From positions 24,697,678 through 24,761,677 of the forward strand of contig NC_135220.1 of the NCBI RefSeq assembly GCF_052324685.1: DNA of 64,000 nt. Reading direction: 5' to 3'. Positions 35,001 through 47,262 of this stretch are shown piece after piece (position 1 is the first letter of the stretch; every line of letters begins with the position of its first letter). Source of the stretch: Brachyhypopomus gauderio. Taxonomy: Eukaryota; Chordata; Actinopteri; Gymnotiformes; Hypopomidae. The position numbers and the translations under genes were made by a program. The notes below the pieces were generated by a model. The model was not told the DNA's origin. It ran no database searches and was given only the letters and a program-made list of their open reading frames with translations.

Positions 35001-37095
35001 ACACTCACTGCCTTACTCATGCTCACTACAATGCTCCGCAGACTTGTGCCTGGCCATCTGTTGTCAGGTTCAGTTTGTGTCTGACATCCTCCAGCCCTTC
35101 ATCACTGGCTAGTCTGTGACCACAGGAATGGTACTGCCTGTATATTTTGGAACGGCAAATCAGTGATGACCAGTGATGAACAGGAGCATCGGATGGCTGA
35201 CGAATCGTGCACGTCCACAGATGGACCACCATCTGTAACTGCACACACAGAACCTATAAGACTGGCGTAGCTAACAGTGACCAGAGAGTGGCGCTACTCC
35301 TCAGGGGTTCTTAATACAGGGGCTGGTGTGGCAGCATATGGGGTTTGGTAAACACTGAGCTGGCCTTTGCTCTCTTTTCCCAGCTTGAGGGTGAGCGTGG
35401 GTCTCTGAAGAGCCAGCTGGCAGTGAATGAGAGGTAAGTTGCAGTGACGTGTGTCTGACGCTGGAAATACAGCACCCTGTAATTACAGTCACTGTTAAGA
35501 AACCAGCATCTCCTAAAAGAACTTTCAGTGTTGTGGCTGGGAAAGGGTGAGATTGTTTCATTTCTGGCAAGATCTGATCTGAAAAATCTCTAATCAAGAT
35601 GTTAAATCTGTTCTTAAATCTCCCTCGACTATCGACTTATGTACAGGGCAGGGCTTACAGGGTGCAGGAGAGATGGGGTTTGTTAAGGCTCGTTAGAAAC
35701 GAGGGCCTGCGGAAGACGAGCTAAAAGCATTCTGCTGGATTCCTCTAAGGGACTCTAAAAATAGGCCTCACGCGGCAGCCGGATTCACACGCTACTCTGG
35801 AGCCCCCAGGAAGTTGCAGGAAGTAGGATTAGTTTGGTGTGCAGTTTCCCTGGTCCAAGTTACCATAGCTTTTTTATGTAGATGTATTTTGTCCTAAATA
35901 TAGCAAATATTCTCGCAGTTCAGCTCATATGCTTGCCTTGTTTTTGCAGAGACCTTAATCTGTGCAATACAATGAGCGAGTGCTCTACATCTGTTTCATA
36001 TACTTGTGTTGTTTTATTTAAAAATGCATAATGTCAGCTAGAGTTTTATTCTAAGAAGAGTCTGTTCTTACAGGGAGAACCCCAATGCATTAATATCAGA
36101 GAGGGACAAAGAACTGGAGGCATTAAGAAATGAGGTAAGAGCTCTCATGTGCATGTTGTCGCATTTGGCACGCGAGTGCCGAGTTTGATGCGAGCGCGCC
36201 GTGTCCTCCAGATCGCCGTGCTGCGGGGCGAGAGTGCCATGGCCAAAACGCTGCAGGCTGCCGTGGAGACTCTGGAGAGGGACAAGCTGCAGCTGCAAAA
36301 CAAGGTGCACTGTCTGGAGCTAGAGCTGGGCGGCAACCAGCCACAGGCCCCGCCCCCCGGCCACGCCCTGGCTTCCTCAGGTAACGTATTGGCCGGAGGC
36401 CTCACTGACTTCGCACGATACTCGCTTTGGCTACCTTGGCTTTTGTCGCGTTTTTGTGTAACGTGCGTGACGCGTCTTTACGCAGGAGACGTGGCCATTA
36501 ACCAGCTTAGGGAAGAGAAGGAGTTTGCTGAGGGGCAGGTAAACAAACACATAAACAAACAAACAGATCCTTGGGCTCGGCTTGTGTTTCATCGTGTTTT
36601 GCCACTTTGGAGCCGGGCTGCGTGTGCTCAGCCGTTCCTCCCGTGTGCCAGATCAACTTCCTGAATTCAGTCATTGTGGATCTTCAGAGGAAGAACGAAG
36701 AGCTGAAGGTGAAGCTGAAGAAAATGGCCTTGGCCAAGTTCAACGGCAACGACGATGACGGGTGAGCTCGCCTGCCTTCACGTTCGGTTCAGGCCGCGCG
36801 TGGTGCGGATTTCCAGCCGAACCCCTCGACCCTGACCCCCTGTGCTTCTTCGTCCTTCCTCATCAGGTCCGGTGAGGTCAAGAAGAAGAAGAAAGCCCCT
36901 CCTCGAGTCTTCTGCGACATCTGCGACTGTTTCGACCTGCACGACACTGAAGACTGTCCCACCCAGACGCAGTCGGCCGACTCCCCTCCACACAGCACAC
37001 ACCACGGCAGCCGCGGGGGCGAGCGGCCCTACTGTGACATCTGCGAGGCGTTCGGCCACTGGACGGACTCCTGCAACGACGACCAAACCTTCTAG
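22146..37095 (+). CDS. clip1: CLIP-170 (CAP-Gly linker protein 1), microtubule plus-end tracker
   Basis: Twenty-one coding exons join in frame to about 991 codons: 22146-22233, 22335-22945, 25159-25283, 25379-25574, 25685-25882, 26003-26106, 26269-26329, 27396-27500, 28028-28153, 28370-28486, 28823-28880, 29001-29221, 29852-29914, 32968-33074, 33738-33861, 35384-35433, 36074-36134, 36212-36380, 36486-36538, 36652-36761, 36867-37095. CAP-Gly 1 has [10 protein letters not shown] and [17 protein letters not shown]-Gly 2 has [19 protein letters not shown] and [15 protein letters not shown] Ser-rich segment and a coiled coil follow, then two zinc knuckles ([29 protein letters not shown]) and the tail DDQTF. 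The protein binds growing microtubule ends, EB proteins and dynactin. It is far shorter than human CLIP1 (about 1400 aa), mostly through loss of coiled coil. The linker between the CAP-Gly domains is rich in Ala, Thr and Pro with a short duplicated unit. The paralog (1a or 1b) is not resolved. Confidence 0.92.
23071..24310. mobile_element. hAT-like element in a clip1 intron
   Basis: The ends are inverted: TAGTGCTGGGCGGTAT at 23071 and ATACCACCCAGCACA at about 24296-24310. Both sides are AT-rich (ATAATATA / TATATATA), so an 8-bp duplication is likely but not exact. It contains long C and G runs and no open transposase. The core at 23257-23294 is 33/38 identical by eye to 1913-1950 of the other hAT-like element. 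Confidence 0.7.
30020..30458. mobile_element. Possible LTR-like repeat in clip1 intron
   Basis: The segment is A-rich, lacks reading frames and ends ATCGTGACA, like the defined solo LTR at 60426-61165 (which ends ACGTGACA). Other shared traits are the GGGCTTAAATACA-type and ACAGGTGAGAA blocks. The left boundary and a target duplication were not found. Confidence 0.35.
30971..31018. repeat. TCTC-type pyrimidine tract
   Basis: A simple CT-rich run about 0.7 kb upstream of the candidate internal clip1 exon. A second such run lies at 31590-31645. Confidence 0.85.
31560..31793 (+). promoter_or_regulatory. clip1: Candidate internal promoter and first exon of clip1
   Basis: An ATG at 31707 opens a 29-codon frame, [20 protein letters not shown] then GSVYASHYQ, that ends at 31793 on the donor CAG|GTACTG. 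The phase is 0, the same as the acceptor of the next regular exon at 32968 ([12 protein letters not shown]). Upstream DNA at about 31430-31600 is GC-rich with CpG and GGGGCGGAGC motifs, as at a promoter. Splicing would give a short CLIP1 form lacking both CAP-Gly domains. The alternative reading is a chance frame. Transcription is inferred. Confidence 0.45.
32035..32079. repeat. (GT)n microsatellite
   Basis: An uninterrupted run of GT dinucleotides in a clip1 intron. Confidence 0.95.
32910..32944. repeat. (TTTG)n tract next to a splice acceptor
   Basis: About eight TTTG units lie directly before the polypyrimidine tract and acceptor of the clip1 exon that starts at 32968. Length change here could affect splice efficiency; this is inference. 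Confidence 0.85.
33899..34513. mobile_element. MITE-like DNA element
   Basis: The left end reads CAGTGGTGGACACAAACCAC and the right end CTAGCCACCACAG, a short inverted pair (TGGTGG / CCACCA type). Inside both ends are TACTTGAGT / ACTTAAGTAC-type motifs typical of an abundant fish family. The middle holds TAGCTAGCTAGC stretches. No coding capacity. Confidence 0.55.
34550..34856. mobile_element. hAT-like element fragment
   Basis: It starts CAGGGGTGCCCAATACGTCG, then GATCGCGATCTACTGGTCGA repeated, a well known start of fish hAT-derived repeats. It ends near GTAGATCATTTTG before the minisatellite resumes. No transposase frame. Confidence 0.55.
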
Positions 37096-39210
37096 ATGCC
37101 CCAAACCCCTCTCCCAGCCCCACTCCATTTTAAAACCAGGCAATGCACAAAATGCTTTTAACAAGGTCAGCCCCTATTTTTGTACACTATATGTTTGTAC
37201 ACGCGTTCTGTACATTCCTCTGCTGAAGGCTATGCAGTGCTGCTTTTTGGAACTGTCCGGAAGGGATCTTTTTAGTGTAATGTTCGTACCGTCTTGTGTT
37301 TAGCATAGTTTGTTTTTACAGTCCTACGTGACTTGACACCATGGTTGTTGATTAAGTGGAAATTAAGTGATATGTGGTAGAGACTCCAGACAGACAAAGC
37401 TCACAGAGGGCAGCTTTCTGTCCTGTGCTGCACCGCCCTCCAACTCTAAGCTGACCGATAGGAACTTATTGCACTGCTCACTTTAAATGCATTCCTTGTT
37501 ACATATTCAGCACACACATAACTGCCCTTTCTCAGTTGATGTCTTAAGTTATTCTTTTATATTTCAGAATTGTCTGAGAGATGTCATGATACTGTGTCTT
37601 ATGAATGGCTTTTTAAGTGTTTTATGTCATGTCCACTAAATTAATCAAAGCACAAGTTTTGATCATATTGTATATCTGTATAATTGCAATATTTATATTG
37701 ACATTTACAAAATAAGCTGTAAAACTGCAAAATGACCTGTTTTTTGCCAGAAATTATGCAAAGATACAATGTGGGTATTTTTGCTTTGTTTAAAGAGATT
37801 CTATGTATATTATCATTTTGTTTTGATTGCAATGAAAGAAGTATTTGTAATAACAACCAAATATGGTTAACGTCCGTTATAACATTGTGAGAATCTAATG
37901 ATCATCCTGCTCATGAAATATATAATTACTAACTCAGTATAACAAAACAAATTTTGGTGTCCTTATTTGTGACCTGCTCGACTTTTGTTTTTTTTTCTTT
38001 TTAAAGTCATCCGTCAAACTTGTCTATGCAGTTTACACTTGATATTTGGTTTCTACTCTCAATACATACTGTAACATTTAACTATAGATTTTTAAAATTA
38101 CATCACTATAGCTAACTAGTTTATTGTTCAGTTTCATGCTTGGTCATGTTTGTTTAACTGCATATCAGTTATCCCACCACCACAAACCAATCAACTCCAA
38201 AACACACGTGCTTACACAATACAGGCTGCTTAATTTTAGAGTTCTTCCATAGTAGTCAAATGGAATTAGTGGCTCAAAACAAAACACAATATCATAAATG
38301 CACATAAACCTGACCAAAGGGAGGTTTGCCTACAAGGTTTTTTATCCTTGGTCTTACGGTGAAGTGCATTGCTGACCACCACATCCATACAAGTTTCTCA
38401 ACCCCAAGCTAATATTAAGTACATGTAATGAAGTGAATGATATTCTATCAATATGAAGGGGCCATAAACAAACACTAATGTGAACACATTCCAATATCAA
38501 ACCTGATATCTTTAATTAAAACAGTTTAGTATGATTCTCTACTGTCAGAATAAATAAATGCATGTGTATGTGTACAAGATAAAAATCTGGTTTTATAAAT
38601 CTGGTCCCAATTTTCCCCCCAATGTATTTTCTTTCAGTGAGGTTAAAGGTAGACTGCAACAATATATTTACTGTCAAAAATGAAAATAACTTCCAAATTA
38701 TGCTGGTTTAGTGAACATAATTGATCTGTTTTTCCATTTATATTGCCAAAAGTCCAGCACTGCTGCTTTGAGGTATATTTTGAACTTTTTCCCCCTTTCA
38801 CACTTGTAACAGATTACTTTCCCCCCATTCTAAAGATCCACTCAAAAATCCTGCACTACAAGAGTAGTAATTTACATACACTGTAATTAGTATTCACAAT
38901 TTTCCATTTGGTTCCACGGTAACTGATGCCTCATTAGAGGTCCTTGACAGGAACACAGTCAAAGACAGCAGCCGCAGTGCCGCCCTGGTGTAGGCCTGGG
39001 TTTTTCGTTACAGAGATAACCACAGTTCTAGTGTCAGCTAATTACTGAGAATGTACTTTAAATGTAGTTCATGAGAGGTTAAAAAAATAAATAAAAACAA
39101 TGTCAAAAAACAAACCACAAACTCCTTTCACTTTCACAAGCATCCAGTCTTCAGTGGGAATGTGCTACACACTTCTCCGCTAGAGAGGGAACATCCTCAC
39201 AAGTCATTCC

Positions 39211-39245
<35 letters not shown>

Positions 39246-39635
39246 GTCAAGCATTTCAATCAGCCAAAATATACCCAACCGAAGATCATTAACTCAAAAC
39301 GCAGACGACTACATCAACACAACTGTAGCCAAGCCTGACAAATCTATGCAGAGCGCCGATGTTCCTGATCAACCACAATGCTCCACGCGAAACGTCCGGT
39401 GTCGTGATGACGGCAGCGTTCCCGCAGGAGCTCACCATTCCTCGGAAGGCCTTTCTTACGTAGGCACAGTGGGCGCTGCGAAAATCCTTTTCCTAAAACT
39501 TGACTAGCAGGAGGAAGAAGAGGAGGGTGAAAGAGTAAAAGGTTCCCTTGGCAACATGGCGAGTGTGAGCGTTTCACTATGAGGGCCGAGAAGAGGTCAC
39601 CTGCTTCCCAGCCTTCCCAGCCCATCGAAACAACC
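37096..39635. other. Convergent 3' UTRs of clip1 (+) and bcl7a (-)
   Basis: No coding exon is supported. The AT-rich sequence with T and A runs fits 3' UTR for both flanking genes. A run of about 32 A residues lies at 39211-39242. The poly(A) site of either gene was not fixed. Confidence 0.5.
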
Positions 39636-42060
<2,425 letters not shown>

Positions 42061-42818
42061 TTTGTTCACGAATTTCACGTGTTTCTTCTTTAAATGTAAT
42101 ATTTCTTTGAGAAAAAGCGAAATTTTCCCTTTATTAATTGGTCTGGGTTTTTTGTTATGTTGGGCTATGTCTTTACTTTTTACAACAACGGCCTACCTTA
42201 ATTTGCTAATGAAACGCTCCATAACAAAAAGGAACATAAAGTTAAGACTGCATTGTGTACACACATAAAACGACAGTCAAGTGATCAGTGGAAAACACGG
42301 AACAGCATTGTATCCATGTATCAAGTAGGCTATTGACCTTGGATATATGTATGAAGTCATTCGCAAAAACTACCCAATCACTAGGGACAAGTTTGTTATT
42401 TTTTTTATTATTTCTGTCAACAAATCAAATATTACTTCTGAGTTAAGCATACGTTTCTTTAATTAATACCAATGGGAAAAGCCACCACAATTGTAAATCT
42501 CTTTTGCAGACGGACTTAGGATATAAATAGGGTATACAATATCTAAGGTTCTGTATTACATAATATGTTATGTTTTACATATATATATATATATATATAT
42601 TTTATTTATTTACAATAATAACATTGTATTTTGATGATTCAAGAAATCCTTCCTGTACAGTCAAGAATAATAATGAAGTTTACTAAACATTTTCTTTCCA
42701 AGATATACATTTTGCCCAAAGCAAAGAAGTAGACACAGCAGAGGTTGACCATGCACTTATCCCATAAGACTTATTAGGGGTGTTCTCCACATCTCCGCAT
42801 CACTCTTTTAATGCTGCT
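42061..42818. other. Intergenic, AT-rich
   Basis: No gene seen. A (TA)n run lies at 42579-42600. The part nearest 42818 is likely 3' UTR of the receptor gene. Confidence 0.45.
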
Positions 42819-43787
42819 TTAACTGCTGTTGGTTTTTATTATTGCCTGACTGCTATTATTTTCAGTTTTTTTCCACCCGAGTTTCTTAATTAGTTTCTGT
42901 AAAGTGCCACTGAAGGCAGGAGTGGAGAAGTAGTAAACAAGTGGGTTGAGCACACTGTTGAAGTAGGTAAAGCAGACTGAGGAGTAAAACGCCAGGTTTA
43001 CTTCAAGAAAGTACTGACAGTCATTGTACCAGTCCTTCAAGACCCAAACGGTGACCCGAGATACAGTGCTGGGCAAGAAGCAGATGATGAAGACCATGGT
43101 GACGACGAAGATTAACTGAACGGCTCTCTTTACCTTGCCTTGTGTGTCAACCGTCTTTTTCTTCAGCTGCGATGTGATACGGGCCGTGCAGAAAACAACA
43201 ATGGCCGTGGGCACAAAGAACTGGATGACATAGAAGGCGTTGTGCCAGGTGACCAGCGGGTCGTTCCCTAGACATATGTTGAAGCTTTCGCACTGTGTGC
43301 GATTGTTGAAAAAGTGGAAATGTGGAGAGGGCAGCAGGTACACCGTCATGCCCAAGATGGCTGCCCACAAGCCGCAGGACACCCACAGGGCGTAGCCCAG
43401 GCTCATACGGTTGATGCGGTGGAGTGGATGGACTATCTTCAGGTAGCGGTCCACGGCCACTGCTGTGAGAAAGAAGATGCCTGCGGCCCTGTTGGCCGCC
43501 AACAGGAAGAGCAGAATGCGGCAAAAGGCGTCGCCGTGGATCCAGTCCTTGCCCCGGCGGTAATAGTCTCCCCTGAAGGGTAAGCAGAAGAGGACGACCG
43601 AGTCGGCCACGGCTAAGTGTGCCAGATAAATGGAGTTGGGCCTCCAGCTCTCCATGTGGAATGCAAACATCCAGAGGGCAAGAACGTTTCCAGAGAGCCC
43701 GAAAATGAACTCCAGAAAAAGGATGGGAGGAAGGACCTGGTTTAAAAGGGGCGCCTCAAAAGCGCAGCACACCGAGGCGTTGGACAT
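42819..43787 (-). CDS. Hydroxycarboxylic acid receptor-like class A GPCR
   Basis: A single-exon gene. The start at 43787 (MSNASVCCAFEAPLLNQVLP) is preferred over an in-frame ATG at 43832, because family members have short N-termini and NAS is a glycosylation site. TM1 carries LEFIFGLSGNVLALW and TM2 LAHLAVADSVVL. The TM3 end is AVDRYLKIVHP (DRY form), TM6 holds FVVTMVFIICFLPS and TM7 NSVLNPLVYYF. Cys residues in the N-terminus and loops match HCAR proteins, which use extra disulfides. Human HCAR1-3 are Gi-coupled receptors for lactate, 3-hydroxybutyrate or niacin, and 3-hydroxy-octanoate. They sit between CLIP1 and DENR, as here. Ligand specificity is not assigned; OXER1 is the nearest alternative family. 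Confidence 0.85.
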   Translation of the reverse strand: MSNASVCCAFEAPLLNQVLPPILFLEFIFGLSGNVLALWMFAFHMESWRPNSIYLAHLAVADSVVLFCLPFRGDYYRRGKDWIHGDAFCRILLFLLAANRAAGIFFLTAVAVDRYLKIVHPLHRINRMSLGYALWVSCGLWAAILGMTVYLLPSPHFHFFNNRTQCESFNICLGNDPLVTWHNAFYVIQFFVPTAIVVFCTARITSQLKKKTVDTQGKVKRAVQLIFVVTMVFIICFLPSTVSRVTVWVLKDWYNDCQYFLEVNLAFYSSVCFTYFNSVLNPLVYYFSTPAFSGTLQKLIKKLGWKKTENNSSQAIIKTNSS

Positions 43788-43832
43788 GAGTGCACTACTG
43801 AAGCGAGCGGGCTTCAGAAGTTTGACTCGCAA

Positions 43833-45489
43833 GAACTTTACATCCCAGCACTGTTTTGTTCAACCTACCACGAGTCAATGGATCCCCAGGAAACCATTTG
43901 TTTGCTCTCATGCAAATAATGGATCAGAAAGTATCTTCATGGTAAACAAAGCTCAGGTGTTACGTAGAAATGACCCCAAGTGGGATTACAACCACAGGGA
44001 CATGACTAACTGAATACAGTGTATCACATCCCACCAACCACAACCCATTATTATTTATGCTTATTGGGACTTGGTAAGGCAACACTTCCCCTCCAGAGAC
44101 AGGACCAGCAGGGGAACAAAGAGCAAACAGAAATAAGAACTTCTAATGACTGTTATTTGCATTTAATCTAAATTCAGTACCGGTGCGGTCACATCTCTTG
44201 CCAAAGCTTCATAACTTCTTTTTCAACTCATGAAAGTCATGTATCTGTGTATTCTAAAGCGTCTTATTTACTTATTCTCTGCTGGGTGAAAAACTAAGGT
44301 GTTTTGTGGTAATGGGAAATGAATTGAACAGTACTTCAATCACAATATTAAACAGACTACAGTGGTCCAGTTATAATTACTTACATTTATATGTGGAACC
44401 AATATGAATTATTTATATATTAATTTATAAAATAAAACTGCTTGCAGTTGTTTTTGGCCAATATGTACCACTGTGTCATGTGTCATTACTACACTAGATA
44501 GCAAAATATTAAGAGTCTAAAGTTGATTGTAAACTTTCTTCTGGCATCTGTTGCTGTTTTCACAAAGGTCTTTTGACGTCATGACGTCAAACCTGTTTGG
44601 TCCATTAGTAAAAGGCAAATTCACAAAGATGAGCTCTGGGGGGAAAAAAAACAACCCCGACTGCATGGAAGACTACAGTAGTGGATGACAAACAGTTTCG
44701 CTTATGATGCCCAGCTGCTTGAGTGTAGGAGAGCTATACAGGATGGGGGCAGGAGGCTGGCAGACTCCCACACCGAGAGAACAGCACCAGCTTGCAGGGC
44801 TTTCTCAAAATATAGAGGCTAGAATGTAGAAGAGCTTTACGGGTAGAGAAGACACAGAATAATGTGTATTCTGTACTCAGCACCGGAGTGATGGAATGAG
44901 GTATGTGTTCACAACCCAAAATGTTGTTGACTGGCCAAGTCAAATACCCAACCTGAAACACACTGAACATGCATGTAATTGAAACATACAGACCGAAAAA
45001 GGTTGCGTTTCTTGCATGGCAGTATGATCTCAGTCATTACAAATGGTTTGCAATAAAGTACCGAATAAGCTTTGTTCGTGATCATATGTCTAGTAAAATA
45101 TTTATGATACCCAACAGATCTATTGTATTAAAATGAGCTGCAGTTTCACATATGAGAACAGTCTTGAACTTTCGCCACTTCACAGCAGATCCTAAGTTGG
45201 AGCTTCCAAACGGTGATGAAAGAACATCATACAAAGAACAAGCCAATGAGACTGAAATTTATTAGCCTAGAGTTTGCTCGGGTGAAGAATTATTGAGAGA
45301 TTCACATCACACCAGACCTTTGGCAAAGGGAAGGAACTGCTACCTAGAACTGAAGAAATGCCAATGATGGGCCAAGTCCGCCGTGTTCTATACAGTAAAT
45401 AAAACCCATATAAAATGACTCAATGCGTAAATTTGGCCATGTTCTTGTGTCACGTCGCATCCGTTTGGGTAAAAGTGCACATCGGGTTT
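43833..45489. other. Intergenic region between receptor gene and denr
   Basis: No coding exon is supported. It contains the double CRE palindrome at 44572-44591. An AATAAA for denr on the minus strand is present at 45258-45263, so the right edge is probably denr 3' UTR. Confidence 0.45.
44572..44591. promoter_or_regulatory. Perfect 20-bp palindrome with two abutting CREs
   Basis: The sequence TTTGACGTCATGACGTCAAA equals its own reverse complement. It holds two complete cAMP response elements, TGACGTCA at 44574-44581 and 44582-44589, with no gap. It lies about 0.8 kb upstream of the receptor gene start. CREB/ATF dimers bind this 8-mer; use here is inferred. Confidence 0.55.
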
Positions 45490-47262
45490 TCACTTTTTCA
45501 CTTCTCCAAGGTCATCAATGCTGTCATCATCAACCTGTAGGAAGAAAGTCTATTTTAACAGGATCGTTCACACACAAAAAAAGGGTAAGTATGTCTGACT
45601 GTGGGGATTAACACCTAATAAGATAATTTTAATAAAGTCACTTCACTGCCAAAAGTAAGAGGACTATGCATGCAGGTGCACAATTCCTCCAGCTCTTCAC
45701 AGATCTTTGTGCTCCAACAGCATCACTGATGGGATTATTGGGTTATTTAATAAGGCTATAAGTCTTAGAAGGTAAACAAGCTACAGCAAATATAAGCACA
45801 TGTAGTTGGTGCAGTTGAAGAAATTATGGCAGTTTTTACAAAACAAACAATCCATAAGTGAAAACGTTCAAAGGGTATAGCGTTACCTCAGGCCACTTCT
45901 CCTGGATGACATCAATGATGTCATCTGTAAAGTCTCCCTGAATGATGATTTCATCCTCTGCCGTCACAGAGGCACCGCAAGAGAATTTCTGAGCAAAGAA
46001 TCTCTGAGCCTCTTTAAGGTCTATATCTGAGGAAGCATTTGAAAAACAAACAAAAAACCCCACCACATTACCACAAAGACTAACATGAGGGCAGTATAAT
46101 TTTTTTATTAAAATCATATTCAATTTAGATCAGAGTGCTGCATCTTACCAAAAGTTGCCAACCCGCACACCCGTGTGACATATTTCTTTTTAGCTCTTGG
46201 GATTTTTGCTATCGTGACTTTCTGCGGAACTGTCTTCTTCTTCTGTTTGATCTGACCTCTTCCACCTGAAACGACATTAACTATTTAACACACGTTTGCA
46301 GACAGCTCACAAATGAGACTATGCTTCACCATTCTTTTACGTGATTAGCAGCTTTGCTCACTATAATAAGGCATAGTAGTATTTATCCTGCTGCAAAATT
46401 TCACTTAGTTTTCAGCACTGAACAGCCACTCTTTTCCAGAGTGACTTGCAAATCAGTGTACCTGCATTTTGGCATTTGAAAGTTTGCTGTGAAATGCATA
46501 TTGCAGCCAACATGTAAAATTCATAGTAAATATCAGGCTCAACCTCTTTTCTGCTTTTTCTTCTCTTCTTCCTCTCCAGCAGGGGGCGCTTCTCTGCCTC
46601 CTCCACCACCCACTATTTCCTGCTTGGGTGCATTTTCTGCAAAGGTACAACCTTGAGTAATTTGAGTAACCTTTGTAATACCAATAAATGAAAATGTGTA
46701 AAACTAACCTGTTTAAAAATTTTAAGCAAACACCAACAGGTGAAGAGGCCTTTCAATCAAATTACACACAGGGCTTACCAAGAGTCATCCTAGCAAACAC
46801 ATCTGGGAAGTTTTTTTCAAGCCACTGTCTGCATTTTGCTGGCTCAGGCATGTACTCACAGTACTGCAGATACAAGATGATGCATTTATGCTTTATGTCT
46901 TATGAATGCATATGCACAACAATGTTTTACATCTTTCCATGAAACCTAAATCAAATATAGATATAGGTTATGCATACACTTTCATACTTACCTCTGTCGG
47001 CAGGGAGCAAACTGAAAAAAAGAAGACTTCTTATTTTTGTTTTAAGAACTAACGACTGTTATAATAAAACAATTTGTATTTCTTCTATAGAACAACTATA
47101 AACGTTAACTCATTTCAAATCCAATGTCAGCACGCACAAATGAAAATAAAAGATTTCTATACCTCCACAGTAAAGCACTTTCAGTGGGTACTTAGCATCT
47201 GGGTCGGTCCGGTCCACTTTATTTTCTGGCGAGCCTGACTCTGCATTCTCAGTAGTAGCCAT
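45490..47262 (-). CDS. denr: Density-regulated protein (DENR), translation re-initiation factor
   Basis: Seven exons on the minus strand, 47262-47163, 47011-46992, 46863-46779, 46636-46544, 46265-46149, 46026-45887 and 45534-45490, join to 199 codons (human 198). The N-terminus is [10 protein letters not shown]. The zinc-binding part reads [20 protein letters not shown] with [11 protein letters not shown] lysine-rich linker ([20 protein letters not shown]) leads to the SUI1/eIF1-like domain: [57 protein letters not shown]. The tail is [17 protein letters not shown] pairs with MCTS1 to recycle 40S subunits and allow re-initiation after short upstream ORFs. Exon 2 is only 20 nt. The gene is divergent from ccdc62. 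Confidence 0.94.

Larger units (their letters stand above)
33876..35035. repeat. Diverged CACTCACTACCAC minisatellite, split by two elements
   Basis: Units such as CACACTCACTACCACAATCA occur at 33876-33900, 34512-34550 and 34857-35035. They are separated by a transposon-like block (33900-34512) and a hAT-like block (34551-34856). The longest piece has a higher-order period of about 45-65 bp built on CTCACTGCCTTACTCATG. Confidence 0.7.
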
